This document shows positions 34,015-42,300 of a stretch of 64,000 nucleotides of DNA, one piece after another. The stretch spans positions 1-64,000 of the forward strand of contig CAKZVC010000016.1 of NCBI GenBank assembly GCA_937922235.1, written 5' to 3'. The notes below the pieces were generated by a model. It saw nothing but the letters and a program-made list of their open reading frames with translations. It did no database searches and was not told the origin of the DNA. The position numbers were made by a program, and so were the translations under genes. The DNA comes from an uncultured Acidimicrobiales bacterium (GTDB lineage: Bacteria; Actinomycetota; Acidimicrobiia; Acidimicrobiales; SHLQ01). Each line of letters opens with the position of its first letter. The first letter of the stretch is position 1.

Positions 34015-36273
34015 ATGACGATGTCTTCCGTACGGCGCTTGGTCGTGCTGATAATCGTCGGCGGAACGATTATCTCCTTCATAGCGGCCCGATCGGTTTC
34101 ACAAGCGCGCGACGATGCAGTCGAACGCGCGCTCACGAGCGAGACGGAAGAGATTTCTGACGAGCTCACCCGGCTGAGTGACACCGCCTTCACGTCGGTG
34201 ATTAACCTCGGCGAGATCGTGGCCAGCGAGTGGCAGACATCGGAGGAGTACCGCTTGCTATGGCCCAGCTATCAAACCGCGCTTCCAGGAGACACGGCTA
34301 GCCTTTTGCTCGCGTCGGTGCCGGCCAATGAGCTAGGCCAATTCACGGCCAGCCAAGTCCAATTCGATAGTGAATTCGTGCCGACGATCGTGAACCGCGC
34401 TCCGTCCGAGTCGGGCCATGTCTTCATCGTTGCGTCGTCCGACGTCACTCAACCCATCGGGGCAGATCTGTCGTCGATTCCAGGCGCCTCAGAGATCTTC
34501 CTCGAGATCGAAGCCGGACAGGTTGTGGTCCGTGGCGCTGACTTCCGCTCCCCTGTCAACGTCCCACCTGGACAGGCGCAACTCATTTTCCGAACGACCG
34601 CCGATCGACCAGATGGCATACCTGGAGACATTTGGAACGTCGCCCAGGTCGATAGTGCAACGCTCCTCGAAGAAGCGATGGCCGGACGTGATGGCTTCGG
34701 CGCGAACCTGACCCTCAACGTCAACGATCAACTCCTCATGGAAGGCCTATCTGCGACGGACGCGATCGCTCGCACCTCCCGCGTAGCCGGATCTCAGGGC
34801 CTTGAATTCAACTTGGCCGTGTGGACCGACGGAACCTCCGTCGTCACCCGCAGCCCGTTGTCGGTGTTCTGGACGGTCATGGCCTCGACGCTCGGCTTCG
34901 CTGCGTTGATCGGGCTCTCCTCGACGGCGTACGTGCTCGCTCGACGAGCCGAGAGTGGCGAGCGCGAAGCACGACAGGATGAACTGACCAACTTGCCAAA
35001 CCGACGCTGGGTTATGGAGACCTTGCAGGCCCGAAAGGGCGAGATGGCCGTCCTGTTCTGCGACCTCGACCGATTCAAGATTGTGAACGACTCCGTCGGG
35101 CACGCGTCAGGCGACGAGCTCCTTGTCCGCGTCAGCGAGCGCATGGTCTCGCTCGTCGGCGACCGCGGACGAGTAGCCCGTTTCGGTGGAGATGAGTTCA
35201 TCATCGTGGTCCAACGGGGCGACGACACCGAGGGGCAGGCCGTCGAGATAGCGACCGAGCTGGTGTCGTCGATGCGCGATCCGTTCATGATTGAGGCAGG
35301 GTCGTTCCGAACCTCGGTATCGGTAGGTCTCGCTACCGGCAACACGAACGCGATCAACGGTGGCGAACTCATTCGTGCAGCCGACGTGGCACTAGGGCGA
35401 GCAAAGAACAACGGACGTGACACCTTCGTCGTCTACGACAACGAGATGCGCGAGGCCGAAATCGGCCGACTCAAGCTCGAATCCGAGCTCCAAACTGCCC
35501 TCGACGCGAAAGATCTCAAAGTCCATTTCCAGCCCATCGTCGATGCGACGAAGCAGATTCGGTCCTACGAGGCACTCGTGCGTTGGGAGCATCGAGGCGA
35601 GCTGATCAGCCCTGGGATCTTCCTTCCCGTTGTCGAGGAGATGGGTCGCATGGGCGACCTCGGCGAGATCGTGCTCCGCAAGGCAGTCGAGATCTTCACC
35701 GAAGTAATCGGCAACGACGACCCAACAACGCTCCACATCAACGTCGATGCCAGCCAATTGCTCGACCCAAAGTTTCCGCAGACCGTACGCGACGTCATCG
35801 AAGAGTTCGACCTCGACCCGGGTCGACTCATCCTCGAACTCACCGAGGGCGAATGGGTCGACTCGAGCATCGACCTTGAGAACGTCCTACTCGAGCTCTC
35901 AAACGGTGGCTTTGCCTTCGCAATCGATGACTTCGGCAGTGGATACTCCTCGCTCGCACGGCTCCTGACCGTTCCGGGCTTAGCAGAGATCAAGATCGAC
36001 CGTTCAATGGTCGTTCGAGCTATGGACCCCCGTACCGGGGCAATCGTCGCTGGCTTGGTTGAGATTGCCGACCGACTCGAGGTCACGCTGATCGCTGAAG
36101 GTGTGGAGAAAACTGAAGAGTTCGCCGTGCTTCGCCGCGCCGGCATCCCCCACTTCCAGGGCTACCTGTTTGGCCGTCCAGCCGAACTCACCGCAGACGT
36201 CCATGTCCGTCCGGACAGTAGTAACGACGACCCTGCGTTTCACGAGCGCAGCTCGGAAGCTGACGCTGCCTAG
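34015..36273 (+). CDS. CHASE-like sensor with GGDEF and EAL domains
   Basis: About 752 residues. An N-terminal membrane segment (about 5-25), an extracytoplasmic sensor region resembling CHASE (about 50-260) and a second membrane segment (about 280-305) precede a GGDEF domain (RFGGDEF near 391) and an EAL domain (YEALVRW near 519, DDFGSGYSSL near 640). Both catalytic signatures are intact, so it may both make and break cyclic-di-GMP. The usual inhibitory RxxD site just before GGDEF appears absent. The gene overlaps the convergent BrkB-like gene by four bases. ATG 34015 is chosen; a TTG lies two codons earlier. Confidence 0.9.
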   Translation: MTMSSVRRLVVLIIVGGTIISFIAARSVSQARDDAVERALTSETEEISDELTRLSDTAFTSVINLGEIVASEWQTSEEYRLLWPSYQTALPGDTASLLLASVPANELGQFTASQVQFDSEFVPTIVNRAPSESGHVFIVASSDVTQPIGADLSSIPGASEIFLEIEAGQVVVRGADFRSPVNVPPGQAQLIFRTTADRPDGIPGDIWNVAQVDSATLLEEAMAGRDGFGANLTLNVNDQLLMEGLSATDAIARTSRVAGSQGLEFNLAVWTDGTSVVTRSPLSVFWTVMASTLGFAALIGLSSTAYVLARRAESGEREARQDELTNLPNRRWVMETLQARKGEMAVLFCDLDRFKIVNDSVGHASGDELLVRVSERMVSLVGDRGRVARFGGDEFIIVVQRGDDTEGQAVEIATELVSSMRDPFMIEAGSFRTSVSVGLATGNTNAINGGELIRAADVALGRAKNNGRDTFVVYDNEMREAEIGRLKLESELQTALDAKDLKVHFQPIVDATKQIRSYEALVRWEHRGELISPGIFLPVVEEMGRMGDLGEIVLRKAVEIFTEVIGNDDPTTLHINVDASQLLDPKFPQTVRDVIEEFDLDPGRLILELTEGEWVDSSIDLENVLLELSNGGFAFAIDDFGSGYSSLARLLTVPGLAEIKIDRSMVVRAMDPRTGAIVAGLVEIADRLEVTLIAEGVEKTEEFAVLRRAGIPHFQGYLFGRPAELTADVHVRPDSSNDDPAFHERSSEADAA

Positions 36274-37199
36274 CTAGCGGTCGGTGTCACGGCGTCGAGC
36301 CCCGCAGATTGACGGGCCTCGTACACCCGTTGACGACCAAGAGCTGCATCGACCTCGGCCCCGATGAGCACCGCCAACGCCATGAGCTGGAGCCAGAGCA
36401 TCACAACGATGATCGTTGCGAGCGTTCCGTAGGTTTCGCCGTAGCTACCGAAATTGTTGACGAACACGCCGAAGCCCCAGGAGAGCAGCACGATGAGTGC
36501 CGTGCCCACCGCTGCGCCTTTGGTGATGATTGGCGACTTCCCTCCTGCAACAAGTTCAGAGCTACGGGCTGGGTCCGATGCTGGTCCGACTCGATACAGA
36601 AAGGACAGCGCCGCCACCATGAGCAGCCCAAGCGCGACGAATCGGCCAATCGATATCAGCCATCGAATAGCGCTGCTATCGATCCAGTTATTCAGCTGAG
36701 CTGGCAGCACCGACATGGTGAACACCATTGCAGCCACCATGACCAGCGCTCCGAGCATCAAACCGATGGCGAGAAGACGCTTGAGTATGAAGTTGCGAGT
36801 CTCGGTCCGGTCGAACACAACGTTGAGGGTTTCCATGAGCTGACCAACAGCACCCGAGGCGGTGAATACGGAGGCGGCAATACCGATTGCTGCAGCGATT
36901 CCGGCGCCAGTGGAGCCGCTATCGGCAATATCGGTGATCTGCTGTACGACGAAATCGCGAGTCGCCTCAGGCGAGTTGGCCAGGGCGGCTTCTGTCTCGG
37001 TCTTCAGCGTCTCGGTATCGGCGACCATGCCGGTTATCGATACCGCAGCAGCGAGCGCTGGGATCAGTGCGATAAACGCAAAGAACGCAACGCCGGCAGC
37101 GAAGATCGGTAGTCGGTGTTCTTTGACCTTGTCCTTGAGCTCGCCAAAGAGCTTTGGCGGCGGTGCAGGGGTGTTCTCGTTCTTCTTGGTTTTCGCCAT
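36270..37199 (-). CDS. YihY/BrkB-family membrane protein
   Basis: This 309-residue protein has about six membrane segments and the family pattern LPIFAAGVAFFAFIALIPALAAAVSITGMV, then FGVFVNNFGSYGETYGTLATIIVVMLWLQLMALAVLIGAEVDA near the C-terminus. This is the YihY family, once misnamed ribonuclease BN. Its function is not settled; proposals include transport. The short basic N-terminus (MAKTKKNENT) is cytoplasmic. It overlaps the convergent GGDEF-EAL gene by four bases. Confidence 0.9.
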   Translation of the reverse strand: MAKTKKNENTPAPPPKLFGELKDKVKEHRLPIFAAGVAFFAFIALIPALAAAVSITGMVADTETLKTETEAALANSPEATRDFVVQQITDIADSGSTGAGIAAAIGIAASVFTASGAVGQLMETLNVVFDRTETRNFILKRLLAIGLMLGALVMVAAMVFTMSVLPAQLNNWIDSSAIRWLISIGRFVALGLLMVAALSFLYRVGPASDPARSSELVAGGKSPIITKGAAVGTALIVLLSWGFGVFVNNFGSYGETYGTLATIIVVMLWLQLMALAVLIGAEVDAALGRQRVYEARQSAGLDAVTPTAS

Positions 37200-37243
37200 G
37201 ATTCACCAATCCTGTCAGGCCCGGCGACTACCGTTCACGATCG

Positions 37244-37897
37244 ATGGAGCCTTTTGTTTTTGGAGTCGATCTCGACGGTGTCTGCGGCGACTATACGCCT
37301 GCGTTTCGCACCATTGCTGCACGGGAGCTGGGGGTCTCTGAAGACGAGTTGCCGCTTGAGCGATCGTGGGACTTTCGCGAGTGGAATCTTGAACGAGCCG
37401 GCGGCTTTGAGCGTCTGCACGCGCTTGCAGTCGCCGAGGATCGCCTCTTCGCAACGATGCCGCCAATCGACGGCGTCACCGATGCGCTTTGGCGCTTGTC
37501 AGATGCTGGCATCCACATCCGAGTGATTACGCATCGCCTCTATGTGAACTGGGGTCATGCGTCAGCGGTGGCCGACACGGTCGAGTGGCTCGACCAGCAT
37601 CGAATCCCGTATCGAGACATCTGCTTTCTCGGCAACAAACCCGATGTTGGCGCCGACGTGTACATCGACGATGGGCCTCACAACATCATCCAGCTCCGCA
37701 AGGCCGGCTTTAACGCCATCGTGTTCGACCAGCCGTACAACCGCGACCTCGCCGGCCCGCGTGCAAAGAACTGGGCCGAGCTCGAAGACATGGTTATGGA
37801 TCTTGCAGCTGAGCGTCTGGGCGCGGTCGAGCCACAGCTCCCTGGCGTAGATCCTGGAGCCGACCGACTCGACCGGAATCGCGCGGCCGACGAGTAA
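37244..37897 (+). CDS. HAD-family 5'-nucleotidase-like protein
   Basis: 217 residues. The HAD nucleophile motif GVDLDGVCGDY lies at residues 7-17 (Asp9 and Asp11), motif II is IRVITHR, and the acidic motif is DVYIDDGPHN. The small cap and overall text resemble the 5'(3')-deoxyribonucleotidase group, so dephosphorylation of nucleotides is likely but unproven. It is divergent from the BrkB-like gene by 44 bases and converges with the nucleotidyltransferase gene 20 bases away. Confidence 0.8.
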   Translation: MEPFVFGVDLDGVCGDYTPAFRTIAARELGVSEDELPLERSWDFREWNLERAGGFERLHALAVAEDRLFATMPPIDGVTDALWRLSDAGIHIRVITHRLYVNWGHASAVADTVEWLDQHRIPYRDICFLGNKPDVGADVYIDDGPHNIIQLRKAGFNAIVFDQPYNRDLAGPRAKNWAELEDMVMDLAAERLGAVEPQLPGVDPGADRLDRNRAADE

Positions 37898-37917
37898 TCG
37901 CCGTGAGCGCCTAACTG

Positions 37918-38748
37918 CTAGCGGTGCGCGAGCTTCTCGCGTGCGGGGTCGAGGTCGTTCGGGTTGGTCACACCGATCCACTCCTCGTCCGACACCGGCA
38001 CCTTGACGGTCAGTTCACCGGTCTCACGAAGACGGTCGACGACGTCGGGCAGCAAGTACTCGGTCTTGGGCTGATCGCCGAACTCATCGTAAAACGCTTC
38101 CCACTGGCTCTGCAGATGTGGGAAGAGTGACTGGGGGAACCCAAACATGTTCATCGACACCATGGTGTCGTCGCTATGTTCGCCAGCCGGATCGTCGGAA
38201 CGGATCTGGCCGTCCTCCCCACGAGCAATGCCGTGCGTTTCGCTGATCGACTCCAGCAATCCGTCCGAGACCGCGCACACGCCACGCGACACAGCGCCTT
38301 CAAGCGGAAGGGTCTTCGACAGCTGGAACGCAACGAGGGCACCAACGGTGTCCTCGCCACCTGACAACGCATCAGCTGCGAGCTGGAACGACGACGGCCC
38401 GTAGTAGTCATCGGCATTCACAACGATGAACGATCCCGGTACAACCGCAGCGGCGGAGAGCACGGCGTGAGCAGTTCCCCAGGGCTTGTCGCGGTGCGGT
38501 CCCAGATCATCTTGTCGAACCAGGACAAAGCCATCGAGCGAGTCGTATTGCCGCTCGAGGTGCGCTCGAACGTCCTCTTCAATATCGGTCCGGATGATGA
38601 GGACAACTTGGTTACATCCAGCTGCGCGTCCGTCTTGAATTGCGAAATCTAAGAACGCTTCGCCATTCGGGCCGACCTCAACAAGCTGTTTCGTTCCGCC
38701 GAAACGACTGCCAAGGCCAGCGGCCATAATCACCAAAGAAAGATCCAT
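37918..38748 (-). CDS. Sugar-phosphate nucleotidyltransferase family protein
   Basis: This 276-residue protein begins with a nucleotide-binding signature LVIMAAGLGSRFGGTKQLVEVGPNGE, followed by KPWGTAHAVLSAA and VVNADDYYG, the metal-binding Asp motif. This is the fold of UTP- or dTTP-sugar pyrophosphorylases. It is shorter than most and lacks a hexapeptide-repeat tail. Activation of a sugar phosphate for glycan or lipid assembly is likely; the sugar is not known. It is divergent from the HAD-IIB gene by 72 bases. Confidence 0.85.
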   Translation of the reverse strand: MDLSLVIMAAGLGSRFGGTKQLVEVGPNGEAFLDFAIQDGRAAGCNQVVLIIRTDIEEDVRAHLERQYDSLDGFVLVRQDDLGPHRDKPWGTAHAVLSAAAVVPGSFIVVNADDYYGPSSFQLAADALSGGEDTVGALVAFQLSKTLPLEGAVSRGVCAVSDGLLESISETHGIARGEDGQIRSDDPAGEHSDDTMVSMNMFGFPQSLFPHLQSQWEAFYDEFGDQPKTEYLLPDVVDRLRETGELTVKVPVSDEEWIGVTNPNDLDPAREKLAHR

Positions 38749-38820
38749 TCCACCATTCGTAGTCGCGAGCCGACGTGGAGTGGCGTCATTGCGTGACTTT
38801 GCGTCCTACGATGACGCCCC

Positions 38821-39663
38821 ATGAGCAAAACCAACGCCAACGGTCCACTCGTCGATGCAGTGATCAGCGATCTCGACGGAACGTTCTGGTCGACGCGCAG
38901 CGAGGTCCATGAGAAGAGCCTTGCGACCGTCGCCGCGCTCGACGACGCAGGCGTTCCGTTCATGATCGCCACCGGCCGACGGGCCCAAGGGACGCTCCTT
39001 GGGCTTCGACCCGTTGGCCTTCACACTCGTCCAGGCATCTTGATGAATGGGGCGCTTGTTCGAGACTCGCTAGACGGAGAATCGTTTCTGGTCGAAGCAA
39101 TCCAGCTCGATCAGGCCAGAGAGGTCCTGGACCTCTTTCGCTCGGGCGATCTCGAACCTGTGGCGTATGTTGACCACCCCGATACTGACATGCTCGTCGG
39201 GCCTGGGGGTGCGGCCGGTAACGCCTACCTTGCACGAACTGTCGGGTATGCACGTGTCGAGTCGCTCGACGTAGCGCTTGCTGAAAACCCGGTGATCGGC
39301 TTCGGCGCCTTTGGGTTTGCGCTGGCACAACTTCAGCCCATTGCCGACCAGATCAACGCTGCTGGCCTCGCCACAGCGATCATCGGCGAGGCATTGTTCG
39401 AGGGCAATCACGGCCTGATGATCCAAGCCCACGACGTCGACAAGCAGACCGGCATCGAGGCGTGGTGTGCCCGAACCGGGATCAACCCAAGCCGTCTCGC
39501 AGTTGTTGGAGACGGAAACAACGACCGGCTGATGCTTGAGAACGCCAAGATCGCCATCGTTCCCGAAAGCGCACCTGCAGAAATCCGAGAGATTGCCGAT
39601 GTCATCATTCCCCGCAACGAAGACGGCGGGTGGGAACGTATCCCGGAGATCATTGGACTCTAA
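38821..39663 (+). CDS. HAD-IIB (Cof-like) phosphatase
   Basis: 280 residues. Motif I is AVISDLDGTFW (Asp17, Asp19), motif II lies at MIATGRRAQG, and motifs III/IV are VVGDGNNDRLML with the preceding conserved Lys. This matches the Cof/HAD-IIB branch, which dephosphorylates sugar phosphates, FMN or PLP. The central cap is of the C2 type and the length is typical. Substrate unknown. It is followed after 52 bases by a dehydrogenase gene on the same strand. Confidence 0.88.
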   Translation: MSKTNANGPLVDAVISDLDGTFWSTRSEVHEKSLATVAALDDAGVPFMIATGRRAQGTLLGLRPVGLHTRPGILMNGALVRDSLDGESFLVEAIQLDQAREVLDLFRSGDLEPVAYVDHPDTDMLVGPGGAAGNAYLARTVGYARVESLDVALAENPVIGFGAFGFALAQLQPIADQINAAGLATAIIGEALFEGNHGLMIQAHDVDKQTGIEAWCARTGINPSRLAVVGDGNNDRLMLENAKIAIVPESAPAEIREIADVIIPRNEDGGWERIPEIIGL

Positions 39664-39715
39664 TCATCGAGTCCAATCGCTGAATCGATAGCGACTCGCC
39701 GATACTGTGGCGCCC

Positions 39716-40594
39716 ATGGCAACCATTGGTTTTATCGGGCTCGGCGCAATGGGATATCCCATGGCCGGCCATCTCGTCGCCGCTGGCCACACGGTCAGCG
39801 TTTTCAACCGCACAACTGCTGTCGCCGAGCGATTCGTCGGCGAATTCCCTGCGGCACGGCTCGCAGTGTCTCCAGCAGACGCATGCGCTGGTGCCGACTT
39901 TGGCATTCTGATCGTTGGCAACGACGACAGCATTCGTTCGGTCGCGCTCGGTGACGACGGCGTTATCGCTGGGCTCCCCGACGGGTCGATTCTGATCGAT
40001 CACACGACCGCTACTGCAATGATCGCGACCGAGCTGGCCGAGGTCGCTGCAACGAAACACATCGGATGCCTCGACGCTCCCGTGTCCGGAGGCGAAGCTG
40101 GAGCGCAGAACGGCGTCCTAACGATCATGTGCGGTGGCGATCAGAGCACGTTCGATGAAGCGCTGCCGATCATCACCCAGTACTCCAAGACCCGAACACT
40201 CATCGGCGGCACCGGAGCAGGCCAAACAACCAAGATGGTCAACCAGCTAGCAATCGCTGGACTGCTTCAGGGCCTGAGCGAGGCGCTGACGCTCGGGATT
40301 GAAGCCGGGCTCGATATGGAGAAGGTCCTAGCAACGATTTCTGATGGCGCTGCAGGTTCATGGCAGATGTCGAACCGCGGCCAGACCATGGTCGATGACC
40401 AGTTCGATTTCGGATTTGCAGTCGAATGGATGGTCAAAGACCTCGGGATCGCCCTTGCCGAAGCCAAACGACTCGGAGTTGATACCCCAATCGCAGCAAC
40501 GGTCGCTGGCTATTTCGACGAACTTATGGACGCCGGGGAATCTCGGAGCGACACTTCGGTGTTGATCCGTCGACTCCGTTCACCATCGTCCTAA
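39716..40594 (+). CDS. 3-hydroxyisobutyrate dehydrogenase-family oxidoreductase
   Basis: About 292 residues. NAD(P)-binding GFIGLGAMGYPMAGHL lies at the N-terminus, substrate-binding DAPVSGGEAGA in the middle, and the catalytic lysine is in GAGQTTKMVNQ. The layout fits beta-hydroxyacid dehydrogenases such as 3-hydroxyisobutyrate or tartronate semialdehyde reductase. The exact acid cannot be named. ATG 39716 is preferred to GTG 39707 because it starts the Rossmann fold directly. The next gene is mycothione reductase, 85 bases on. Confidence 0.9.
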   Translation: MATIGFIGLGAMGYPMAGHLVAAGHTVSVFNRTTAVAERFVGEFPAARLAVSPADACAGADFGILIVGNDDSIRSVALGDDGVIAGLPDGSILIDHTTATAMIATELAEVAATKHIGCLDAPVSGGEAGAQNGVLTIMCGGDQSTFDEALPIITQYSKTRTLIGGTGAGQTTKMVNQLAIAGLLQGLSEALTLGIEAGLDMEKVLATISDGAAGSWQMSNRGQTMVDDQFDFGFAVEWMVKDLGIALAEAKRLGVDTPIAATVAGYFDELMDAGESRSDTSVLIRRLRSPSS

Positions 40595-40679
40595 CCCGTC
40601 ACGCCGTCGGGCAACCACTCAACCGAGTAGTTGCGGACGAACCTGCTAACTAACCCGGCCTGCCCGGCGAAAGAGAATC

Positions 40680-42068
40680 ATGAACCACTTCGACCTGATG
40701 ATCATCGGTACCGGATCGGGCAACTCGCTCCTCGGGCCCGAGTTTGCTGACCAGAAGGTGGCCATCGTCGAGCGCGGCGCCTTTGGCGGCACCTGCCTCA
40801 ACGTGGGCTGCATCCCGTCCAAGATGTTCGTCTACGCCGCCGAGATGGCGCACCACGCACAACACACCGGTCCAAAGCTTGGAGTCCACACTTCCTTTGA
40901 GGGAGCTGACTGGCCAGCAATCCGCGACCGGGTATTTGGACGAATCGACCCGATCGCGGTAGGCGGCGAAGAGTACCGAACGTCCTCTGACGAACAAGAG
41001 AACGTCACGGTATTCAAAGGATCGGGTCGCTTTGTTGGTGACAAGACCCTCGAGATCGCCATGCTCGCCGGCGGCACCGAGACCATCACGGCAGACAAGG
41101 TCGTCCTCGCTGCGGGTGCACGAATCCTGATCCCTGACGTCGTGTCGCAGTCGAATGTCGATTACTACACCTCCGACACGATCATGCGTGTCGATGCGCT
41201 GCCCGAGCGGTTGATCGTGCTGGGCGGGGGCTACATCGGCGCCGAGCTTGGCAACGTGTTCGGTTCGCTCGGTTCGAAGGTCACGATCATCAACCGCGGC
41301 TCGGCGATGATCCGCCGTGAAGACCCCGACATCCGCAGCCGGTTCACCGAGTCGTACGCCGAACGGTTCGACGTTCGATTGAACACCTCGATCATCGACA
41401 TGCACCAGGACGGCGATGGCACGGTCACGATCAACGCCACAGAGAACGGCGAACCCGTCACGATTGTTGGCGACGCTCTGCTCGTGGCTATCGGACGTAT
41501 ACCCAATGGCGACGAGCTCAACGTTGCCGCAACCGGAGTGGCGCTCGATGAAAAGGGATATGTCGTTGCCGATGAGCACCTTCGCACCGCCAACCCCGAC
41601 GTTTGGGCGCTCGGCGACATCAACAACCCGGCCCAGCTCAAGCACACCGCAAACGCCGACGCTCGAGTTGTCGCTCACAACCTGTTGAACCCCGACGATC
41701 TGCACACGATCGACCGAACCCTCACGCCGCACGCAATCTTTGGCTACCCGCAGGTAGCTGCAGTGGGCCTTACCGAACCGGAAGCAGTCGCAGCTGGCCT
41801 AAACATCGTCACGACCGTGCACTCCTACGGGTCTGCGGCCTATGGATGGGCCATGGAAGACACAACGAGTGTGTGCAAACTTATTGCTGACGCCGACACA
41901 CGACTGCTTCTCGGCGCACACATCATCGGCCCCCAGGCGTCGACACTGATTCAGCAACTCATCCAAGGAATGACCTTCGGTCAAACAGTGGACCAGATGG
42001 CCCGAGGCCAGCTCTACATCCACCCGGCGCTCAACGAAGTTGTCGAACAGGCCTTGCTGAATCTGTAA
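40680..42068 (+). CDS. mtr: Mycothione reductase
   Basis: This 462-residue flavoprotein disulfide reductase has an N-terminal FAD motif IIGTGSGN, the redox pair in GGTCLNVGCIPSK, NADPH-binding GGGYIGAELG and the C-terminal catalytic dyad in IHPALNEVVEQ. The unusual GSGN in place of GxGxxG and the SKMFVYAAE text match actinobacterial mycothione reductases rather than glutathione reductase. It keeps mycothiol, the actinobacterial thiol buffer, reduced. Its presence supports the taxonomic assignment. Confidence 0.88.
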   Translation: MNHFDLMIIGTGSGNSLLGPEFADQKVAIVERGAFGGTCLNVGCIPSKMFVYAAEMAHHAQHTGPKLGVHTSFEGADWPAIRDRVFGRIDPIAVGGEEYRTSSDEQENVTVFKGSGRFVGDKTLEIAMLAGGTETITADKVVLAAGARILIPDVVSQSNVDYYTSDTIMRVDALPERLIVLGGGYIGAELGNVFGSLGSKVTIINRGSAMIRREDPDIRSRFTESYAERFDVRLNTSIIDMHQDGDGTVTINATENGEPVTIVGDALLVAIGRIPNGDELNVAATGVALDEKGYVVADEHLRTANPDVWALGDINNPAQLKHTANADARVVAHNLLNPDDLHTIDRTLTPHAIFGYPQVAAVGLTEPEAVAAGLNIVTTVHSYGSAAYGWAMEDTTSVCKLIADADTRLLLGAHIIGPQASTLIQQLIQGMTFGQTVDQMARGQLYIHPALNEVVEQALLNL

Positions 42069-42138
42069 TTCCCACGCGTTCGGTCTCTTGAGGCCGGCGG
42101 CAAGGGCTGTTTAGCGGCGGCTTATGCCCGCGCAGCGG

Positions 42139-42163
42139 TTTTCGAGTTCTTGACGGTCGAAAA
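42139..42163. repeat. Inverted repeat upstream of the conservon
   Basis: TTTTCGA (42139-42145) is mirrored by TCGAAAA (42157-42163) across 11 bases, with TTGACG inside the loop. It lies 138 bases before the conservon start and could be a regulatory site. Confidence 0.4.
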
Positions 42164-42214
42164 GTTGCGCCATGAAACGGTCATTTTCCCAGCAATCTTG
42201 GGGGCGGTTGCGGC

Positions 42215-42239
42215 CCTATAGGTCCAAAAGTCCTATAGG
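42215..42239. promoter_or_regulatory. Paired CCTATAGG palindromes
   Basis: CCTATAGG occurs at 42215-42222 and again at 42232-42239, with 17 bp between equivalent bases; the second is part of a 10-bp palindrome TCCTATAGGA. Each unit is itself palindromic. They sit about 60-85 bases before the conservon kinase start, where operators or promoter elements would be expected. Confidence 0.45.
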
Positions 42240-42300
42240 AGAGGTAGGGATCGTTCCGACCTAGAGATGAGCGACTGTCATCGCGTGTCGCAAGGAACGG

